DNA of 11,109 nt from Euryarchaeota archaeon UBA40 (GTDB lineage: Archaea; Thermoplasmatota; Poseidoniia; Poseidoniales; Thalassarchaeaceae), in NCBI GenBank assembly GCA_002506875.1, contig DAYJ01000101.1, positions 2,351 to 13,459 of the forward strand. Reading direction: 5' to 3'. The notes under the pieces are model-generated. The model did not search any database and had not been told where the DNA came from. It saw only the letters and a list, made by a program, of their open reading frames with translations. A program made the position numbers and the translations under genes. Positions 8,901 to 11,109 of this stretch are shown piece after piece. Each line of letters opens with the position of its first letter. Within the stretch, counting starts at the first letter, position 1.

Positions 8901-11109
8901 ATCCTCAAGGAAACGGCGGAGGGGTTCGTTGGCTGGAGCAACAATACGGCTGTGGAATGCATGACTAGTTTGGAGTTGGACAACCGTTGCACCGCCTTCT
9001 TCAAAGAGGCGCATCGCCTCACGCATTGGTTCAGTTTCACCAGCGATTACAGTCATTGTAGGAGAGTTCTTGTTCGCCGCGATAACGTACCCATCGACAG
9101 AACTGAGCACCGATTCTATATCCTCAAATGGTGCAGTAATCGATGCCATGATGCCTCGGTCTGGAACCTCCACACTACCCATCTCGGTACCTCGTGCTGC
9201 CGCGGCTCTGAGTGCATCCTCAAATCGGAGAATCCCTGATACCATCAACGCAGCATATTCGCCTAGACTATGTCCAGCGACCATGTCAGGATGGATACCA
9301 TGCTGATTGAGTAAACGCTCCAGCGCGAGGTCTGCAGTCAACATCGCAGGTTGAGTATACTCCGTCTGCTTGAGTTTCTCCTCTGCAATCGCCATCTCTT
9401 GTTTGCTGAGTCCAGTTCTAAGCACGAAATCTGAAAGAGGTTCGCCGATGATTTCATCCATCACCACATCAGCTTCTTTCCAAGTGCTTCCTATGATTCC
9501 ATACCGCATCGAGAGATCGTGAGTCATTCCGACATACTGGCTTCCTTGACCTGGATACATGTGTGCAAGGAGTTGGTTGTCTGTAAGTGGGGGAGCATCA
9601 GATACGAAAATGAACTGCTTAGCTAGGAAATCCCACTTTGAACGGTCTTCTAATGAGGATTCAAGCATCGTGAACCGTTTCTCCAAGGTTGCCCAAGAAT
9701 CAGCAACAAGACCTACGCGAATGCCCTCTGCAACATATTCTGCCGATATCTGAGGTAAGACAAACGAAAGACGGCGGCCTTTAGGAGAATCGTCGAAAGT
9801 AGGGCTGCCGTCGAAGATATTACTCCGCGTCTCACTGAGGAGATTCGACATTGCTTCGATGTCGCTAGCGTTCAATAGGAGAAGACCGCCTTCAATGGCT
9901 TGAATCTCCTCCCATGTCATTGATGCTGGATCTTCGCTAAAGGCCTCTGCCGCTGCCGTAAGTTCCTTTCTATTTAGGTAATCATTTCCGTCTTTATCAA
10001 AGGCGGAAGCGTGAGACAGGAACCCATCCTGATTCGTAATCCCATAACGCTTCATCACACTTGCAAGTACACTGTCAGAGAAACCTGCAGAGGGTTTCAT
10101 CAGGTAGGCATCTCGCCTCATTCGCCACTCAGCAGCAAGGTTCGCGTGGAACTCAGGATCGAACTGCTCTAAAGCACAATGGAAGTTTGTCCCACCGAAA
10201 CCAAATGCACTGATAGATGCACGACGGGGGTGACTCTTGGGTGAAGGCCAATCTCTCGCTTCGGTCGGAACGAAGAAGGGGATAGAAGACCAATCGAGAC
10301 TCGTATTCGGATTCACAAAACCGGCAGATGGCGGCAGAGTTCGATGGTGGAGGGCAAAAGTCGCCTTCAGAAGGCCTGCGGCTCCAGCGGCTGCCTTCAG
10401 ATGTCCAATCTGACTCTTGATTGAACCAACCCCAACCGAACCAGCCTTCGCATCCCCTCCATACAACTCGGTAAGAGAATTCAGCTCAGTAGCATCCCCG
10501 ACGATTGTCGATGTACCATGTGCTTCGATCATTTCTACTGTTTCAGGACCGTATCCAGCCTGTTGGTACGTCCGGGCCAATGCTTGCACTTGGCCACGAG
10601 TACTCGGTGCAGTGATCCCTTTACCTCGGCCATCACTACTTCCTCCAAGCCCACGGATTACAGCATATATTCGGTCGCCATCAGAAATAGCATCGTCAAG
10701 GCGCTTCAGGATGAAGGCGCCCGCCCCCTCACCCATCACGAACCCGTTTGCATCTGCATCAAATGGCGTTGAATGGCTTGCTGACAAAGCACCGATTGCA
10801 CTGAATTTAGAGAATGTTGCAGGATCCATTGTCCGGTCTGAAGCACCTGCAATCATCAGATCCACCTGACGCGCTTGAAGGAGACGAGACGCGTCTAGAA
10901 TCGCTGCAAAGGTACTTGCACATGCAGCATCCGTAGCGTAATTCGGACCTTGGAGATCGAGGAGATTGGCAACTCGTCCTGCCACAACATTCGCGAGTTC
11001 TCCAGGCATCGTATCCTCATCGACACGAGGCGTCCCCTCAGAGATTGCTTCCTTGAATGAATCAACTGATTCTAGGGGCATTCCTGCCTCAACCGCCTTC
11101 CGTGCAAGT
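2931..11109 (-). CDS. Giant iterative type I polyketide / PUFA-like synthase, N-terminus outside the window
   Basis: The frame is open from the right edge (nine codons precede the ATG at 11081) to the TGA at 2933-2931, at least 2,725 residues. Counting from that internal Met, the domains are: KS1 1-305, an insert with an EF-hand 310-397, a KS-AT linker 398-500, AT 500-800, a variable linker, an ACP-like domain 918-990, KS2 1015-1478, a Pro/Ser-rich linker, ACP 1588-1664, an acidic linker, ACP 1716-1787, KR with its N-terminal structural half 1845-2370, and DH 2400-2700. The ATG at 11081 cannot be the real start because the KS1 active-site Cys would be residue 54; roughly 110-150 KS residues are missing. 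One AT for two KS domains, two full ACPs and no ER or thioesterase suggest an iterative enzyme making reduced or polyene acyl chains. KS1 resembles PUFA-synthase (PfaA-type) KS domains. The product cannot be told. The frame has no internal stops, so nothing suggests decay. Confidence 0.95.
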   Translation of the reverse strand, partial: LARKAVEAGMPLESVDSFKEAISEGTPRVDEDTMPGELANVVAGRVANLLDLQGPNYATDAACASTFAAILDASRLLQARQVDLMIAGASDRTMDPATFSKFSAIGALSASHSTPFDADANGFVMGEGAGAFILKRLDDAISDGDRIYAVIRGLGGSSDGRGKGITAPSTRGQVQALARTYQQAGYGPETVEMIEAHGTSTIVGDATELNSLTELYGGDAKAGSVGVGSIKSQIGHLKAAAGAAGLLKATFALHHRTLPPSAGFVNPNTSLDWSSIPFFVPTEARDWPSPKSHPRRASISAFGFGGTNFHCALEQFDPEFHANLAAEWRMRRDAYLMKPSAGFSDSVLASVMKRYGITNQDGFLSHASAFDKDGNDYLNRKELTAAAEAFSEDPASMTWEEIQAIEGGLLLLNASDIEAMSNLLSETRSNIFDGSPTFDDSPKGRRLSFVLPQISAEYVAEGIRVGLVADSWATLEKRFTMLESSLEDRSKWDFLAKQFIFVSDAPPLTDNQLLAHMYPGQGSQYVGMTHDLSMRYGIIGSTWKEADVVMDEIIGEPLSDFVLRTGLSKQEMAIAEEKLKQTEYTQPAMLTADLALERLLNQHGIHPDMVAGHSLGEYAALMVSGILRFEDALRAAAARGTEMGSVEVPDRGIMASITAPFEDIESVLSSVDGYVIAANKNSPTMTVIAGETEPMREAMRLFEEGGATVVQLQTSHAFHSRIVAPANEPLRRFLEDLEISLPSIPISANVDGSFYPNDVQPGQDVKDAILEKLAPQMSSAVEWTSQIRSMHEAGARLYLEVGPKRALALFASQIIDEDDCLVNITNHPKAGGITSFLGALAMLAVAGRVPEIHGLDSSIHTPEFQAGPKGTNGLQAGIPSSAEAEALRLRARPLPQSGVTSVSTTALENPTSSAVASTGLMEDEFQAQRRVAASIGKIISKHVSYPEGVLVGQVSFDEIGLTSQALTMIADEASQIHEVSDDDPATFSTIQELVDWVVIQPILRPIDHGTVIISSSSEVIQRGNPVVSGVSLGLPGLDEVFDEGGWDAILSGQNLISELSPEMKQRLLDKRIVRLVKEEDGTANLVPADSLDTIPQLAGQGGRFDLAEQYGIDSHLVDAFDIATSLAFAAGLEALADAGLPLIPVEQVNGVGKRMIRRWSLPEAERDRTGVIFASVFPGLQKVIEHSLNNGQVEGGHFDRKYLLQVLSMGHSQFANWIGARGPNLAINNACASTPAAFAIAEDWMATGRCDRVIIVSGDDSTSDVLMPWIGAGFAAAGAHAMGSEVSEVALPFDARRHGMLLGMGGAAFVIERSEDSLERGVTPYVEVLGAEIANSAYHPTRLDTDHAAMVMERFVARMEVRHGLNRADLVDDMTFMSHEPYTPPRGGSASAEVASLRSVFGDAASRILITNGKGYTGHPMGVGLEDAIVIRGLAAGRLPPIANFRDVDSTLGELNLCMGGKHDVRYALRHGAGFGSQIALTFLRRIANSDTARFTPGRIDSWVKAHSGASNIHLRILDRKFVAYLDPDDNLIGGVQGNTPLFEASEGSISDPSFSVSAIPVPVEPLSNPAPTPVVPAETSSSPEPIPSPTLSPSNKDIQSGVLSVVAEATGYPSEFLELDADMEGELGIDSIKQAEIMAELREMFSLPVDDSFQLREHPTLGHVIGYIASFDSVSSAELESTLVDSDDSVDMVIVSSEESMPEENDYEEKSESTLVSQSTDSMDDEIIQVVVEHTGYPAEFLEMDADMEGELGIDSIKQAEIMADLRSKFGLSVDDSFQLRDYPTLGHVIQYVRSEIEGGGVLTPAVAAPPETEEIDAIETSSTVEEHELVQDVVEDTTSEQGLKKGPVEARRFQVEVEPCSWGDPVPIDLAGRSLVVTDDAWGIAGTLCSLLEDRGIEAVRVFFDASVSTGPIRERDGEVDILRADPSNADQMLEVARIVREIAPPAGIVHLAPVRLAGVPWEDVTTTAHLDQSITGLFSILKGLDEDLRDVENGLVASVSALDGRHGIGGDRFNAIAAGAHGGIKSYGRERLHLRSRAVDLDPGLLEEPDTLAEMLLSELLEQSGPREVAVERDGTRYRLSLYEEALETESTPLLDDDVWVVSGGGAGVTARSIIEVARRSQGIGARFVLLGRSSLDLDQERFLDLGEDELEAERMSLREKMIEESDDGHVSLKQWNDSWNRWLRGLEIHNTLKAIGATGNRANYVSVDVTDGESTHSALHSVSEEWGPVTGIVHGAGIEDSTPFERKDPEVFQRVLQVKIQGWRNLTSALEHDLPNMRFLSVFTSIAGRQGNAMQFGYCAANQVLDVEMARIAAHGEAPRAVAIAWAPWADVGMATRGSFESVFDQAGIDMISADDGASRFADEALCSGKRMVMIAGQLGQLDDEDSIRPPPQRLPQNVANLLADPMRFPLIGHIEELIPYTSVTYSTVIDSERHPHLKDHAIDGVPYMPGVMALEAFAEGAVLLWPLCAVDGFDEVEFGLPVKVTKDSKSIRVKAEFDRQDDDHIWIRCHLETDITNSSGEIFGEPTIHHRGIVRLLKSGGSAEQVGDHNLGQVTMSSAIHGPSFVYERMFHGPRFQVHGGVIGGVDVGENRGLDGHILRRDELPNQELFAEESRGQRMHLEFLPMVVEGCLQNAGLVSMEVDGLESLPVGIDHLDMDVSSFSGSLRVRTVRRSIDDQGVTTHDAVVVNEDNAVVMHVLGLRLKGMTPIPEGERFTFSDA
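2982..3884 (-). other. DH domain (dehydratase, double hotdog)
   Basis: Residues 2400-2700. The first hotdog holds HAIDGVPYMPG (2436-2446), an exact HxxxGxxxxP dehydratase motif with catalytic H2436 (codon 3776-3774). The second hotdog contains YERMFHGPRFQVHGG and VVEGCLQNAG (2623-2632), where E2625 occupies the place usually held by the catalytic Asp in the D-x-x-x-Q pattern. It would remove water after ketoreduction to give an enoyl product. It is the last domain of the protein. Confidence 0.88.
3972..5549 (-). other. KR domain (ketoreductase with N-terminal structural half)
   Basis: Residues 1845-2370. The first half (about 1845-2085) is a Rossmann-like structural subdomain without a clear cofactor site. 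The catalytic half begins with WVVSGGGAGVTA (2094-2105), the NADPH-binding glycine motif in the form typical of PUFA-type KR domains. The reductase tetrad is visible: K2254 in LQVKIQG, S2280 in FTSIAG (codon 4244-4242), Y2293 (codon 4205-4203) and N2297 in GYCAAN. It would reduce the beta-keto group made by the KS domains. Confidence 0.92.
5721..5936 (-). repeat. Tandem ACP repeat, copy 2 (second canonical ACP in protein order)
   Basis: Encodes about residues 1716-1787 with attachment serine S1748 (codon 5840-5838). The exact blocks 5812-5846 and 5767-5788 repeat at plus 375 bases. The proteins of the two copies differ at only a minority of positions, while the acidic linker between them is not repeated, as expected for a domain duplication in which only the fold is constrained or recently homogenised. 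Confidence 0.9.
6096..6311 (-). repeat. Tandem ACP repeat, copy 1 (first canonical ACP in protein order)
   Basis: Encodes about residues 1591-1662, with the attachment serine S1623 in ELGIDSIKQAEIM (codon 6215-6213). It matches the copy at 5721-5936 at a fixed offset of 375 bases, including an exact 35-base match (6187-6221) and an exact 22-base match (6142-6163). The LGIDSIK core is the form seen in PUFA-synthase and enediyne-synthase ACPs. Confidence 0.9.
6648..8039 (-). other. KS2 domain (second ketosynthase with variant histidine motif)
   Basis: Residues 1015-1478. GVSLGLPG starts the domain. The nucleophile lies in NNACAST (C1222, codon 7418-7416) and the second histidine in GKGYTGHPMG (H1410). 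The first-histidine block reads MSHEPYTPPRGGSASAE (H1370) instead of the common EAHGTGT. All three catalytic residues are present, so this is not a chain-length factor lacking the Cys. The same variant motif is known to me from large bacterial PUFA-like synthases with tandem ACPs. There is no AT after it. Confidence 0.88.
8112..8330 (-). other. Divergent ACP-like domain before KS2
   Basis: Residues 918-990 have the length and helix pattern of a carrier protein. The core reads FDEIGLTSQALTMI (947-960), where the usual D-S is T-S. S954 (codon 8222-8220) sits where the phosphopantetheine serine would be, and TFSTIQELVDWV (977-988) fits the last helix. The flanking sequence is unlike the two canonical ACPs downstream. 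It could be a working ACP with an altered recognition motif or a structural relic. Confidence 0.55.
8682..9584 (-). other. AT domain (malonyl-CoA type acyltransferase)
   Basis: Residues 500-800 counted from the Met at 11081. YPGQGSQYVGM (509-519) gives the oxyanion-hole block, GHSLGEYAAL (603-612) the nucleophile S605 (codon 9269-9267), and SHAFHS (706-711) the catalytic H710. HAFH is the signature associated with malonyl-CoA rather than methylmalonyl-CoA specificity in PKS acyltransferases. It is the only AT in the visible protein and must serve both KS domains unless another acts in trans. Confidence 0.92.
9891..10154 (-). other. Insert between KS1 and AT carrying a single EF-hand-like calcium loop
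   Basis: Residues 310-397 precede the usual KS-AT linker, which is recognisable by GGLLLLNASDIEA at 398-410. Residues 362-373 (codons 9998-9963) read DKDGNDYLNRKE. This fits the 12-residue EF-hand loop: Asp at 1 and 3, Asn at 5, a hydrophobic Leu at 8, Asn at 9 and Glu at 12. Position 6 is Asp where Gly is usual. Flanking residues (SHASAF before, LTAAAEAF after) could form the two helices. Calcium binding is inferred; no second loop is obvious. Confidence 0.55.
10166..11109 (-). other. KS1 domain (ketosynthase, PUFA-synthase type), partial
   Basis: Residues 1-305 counted from the Met at 11081. The nucleophile lies in DAACAST (C54, codon 10922-10920), and the two histidines in EAHGTST (H188) and IGHLKAAAG (H227), so the full Cys-His-His set for decarboxylative condensation is present. 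The segments DADANGFVMGEGAGAF and GGSSDGRGKGITAP, and the end block SAFGFGGTNFH, are typical of PfaA-like KS domains. The N-terminal part of the domain lies beyond the right edge. Confidence 0.93.

Noticed and set aside
10417..10869. Plus-strand frame of 150 codons opposite KS1
   Set aside because: Antisense to a fully conserved KS core; no motif of its own.
2931..11109. A true enediyne synthase
   Set aside because: The order is similar, but a second KS and tandem ACPs are present and no enediyne cassette genes are in view, so only resemblance is claimed.
2931..11109. A modular assembly-line PKS with two modules
   Set aside because: There is one AT and a single KR-DH set for two KS domains, with tandem near-identical ACPs, which fits iterative use better.

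Overview
The window looks like chromosomal DNA from an uncultured marine microbe, most likely a planktonic euryarchaeon of the Marine Group II (Poseidoniales) type. This is an inference. It rests mainly on the second gene, a polytopic membrane protein ending in a DGVIT..E helical element and a Trp-rich tail (W-T-D-E..TWR..DDGT..WWNGTDWQ), a tail style I associate with that group. No rRNA, tRNA or other decisive marker is present, so a bacterial host is not excluded.

Layout. The left 2.3 kb reads rightward: the C-terminal part of an M17 leucyl aminopeptidase (1-456), a 500-residue multi-pass membrane protein of unknown function (529-2031), and a 71-residue membrane protein (2084-2299). The remaining 8.8 kb reads leftward and is one biosynthetic unit: a giant type I polyketide/fatty-acid synthase entering from the right edge (11109 down to 2931, at least 2,725 residues, N-terminus outside the window), followed with a 4-base ATGA overlap by an Sfp-type 4'-phosphopantetheinyl transferase (2934-2284). 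The two transcription blocks converge and overlap by 16 bases at 2284-2299.

Domain order in the synthase, N to C, is KS (N-terminus cut) - insert with one EF-hand - AT - degenerate ACP - second KS - ACP - ACP - KR - DH. The KS, AT, KR, DH and two ACP domains all keep their expected catalytic or attachment residues. The AT carries the HAFH signature of malonyl-CoA users. There is no enoylreductase, thioesterase or reductase domain in view. The order resembles iterative PUFA synthases and enediyne-type synthases (KS-AT-ACP-KR-DH-PPTase), but with an additional KS in the middle and the PPTase on its own polypeptide.

How they work together: the PPTase would install phosphopantetheine on the ACP serines, the AT would load malonyl units, the KS domains would condense, and KR plus DH would reduce and dehydrate to enoyl or polyene intermediates. 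If the host is an archaeon with isoprenoid membrane lipids, a complete acyl-chain factory of bacterial type is the most notable item here. A single canonical EF-hand between KS and AT is the most unusual structural detail.

Base composition rises from roughly 40% G+C on the left to about 50% or more in parts of the synthase (a few lines counted by hand), which fits, but does not prove, acquisition of the synthase locus by transfer. There are no gene-free stretches above 300 bases. The two intergenic gaps (457-528 and 2032-2083) are short, and I see no RNA genes, insertion sequences or CRISPR arrays.
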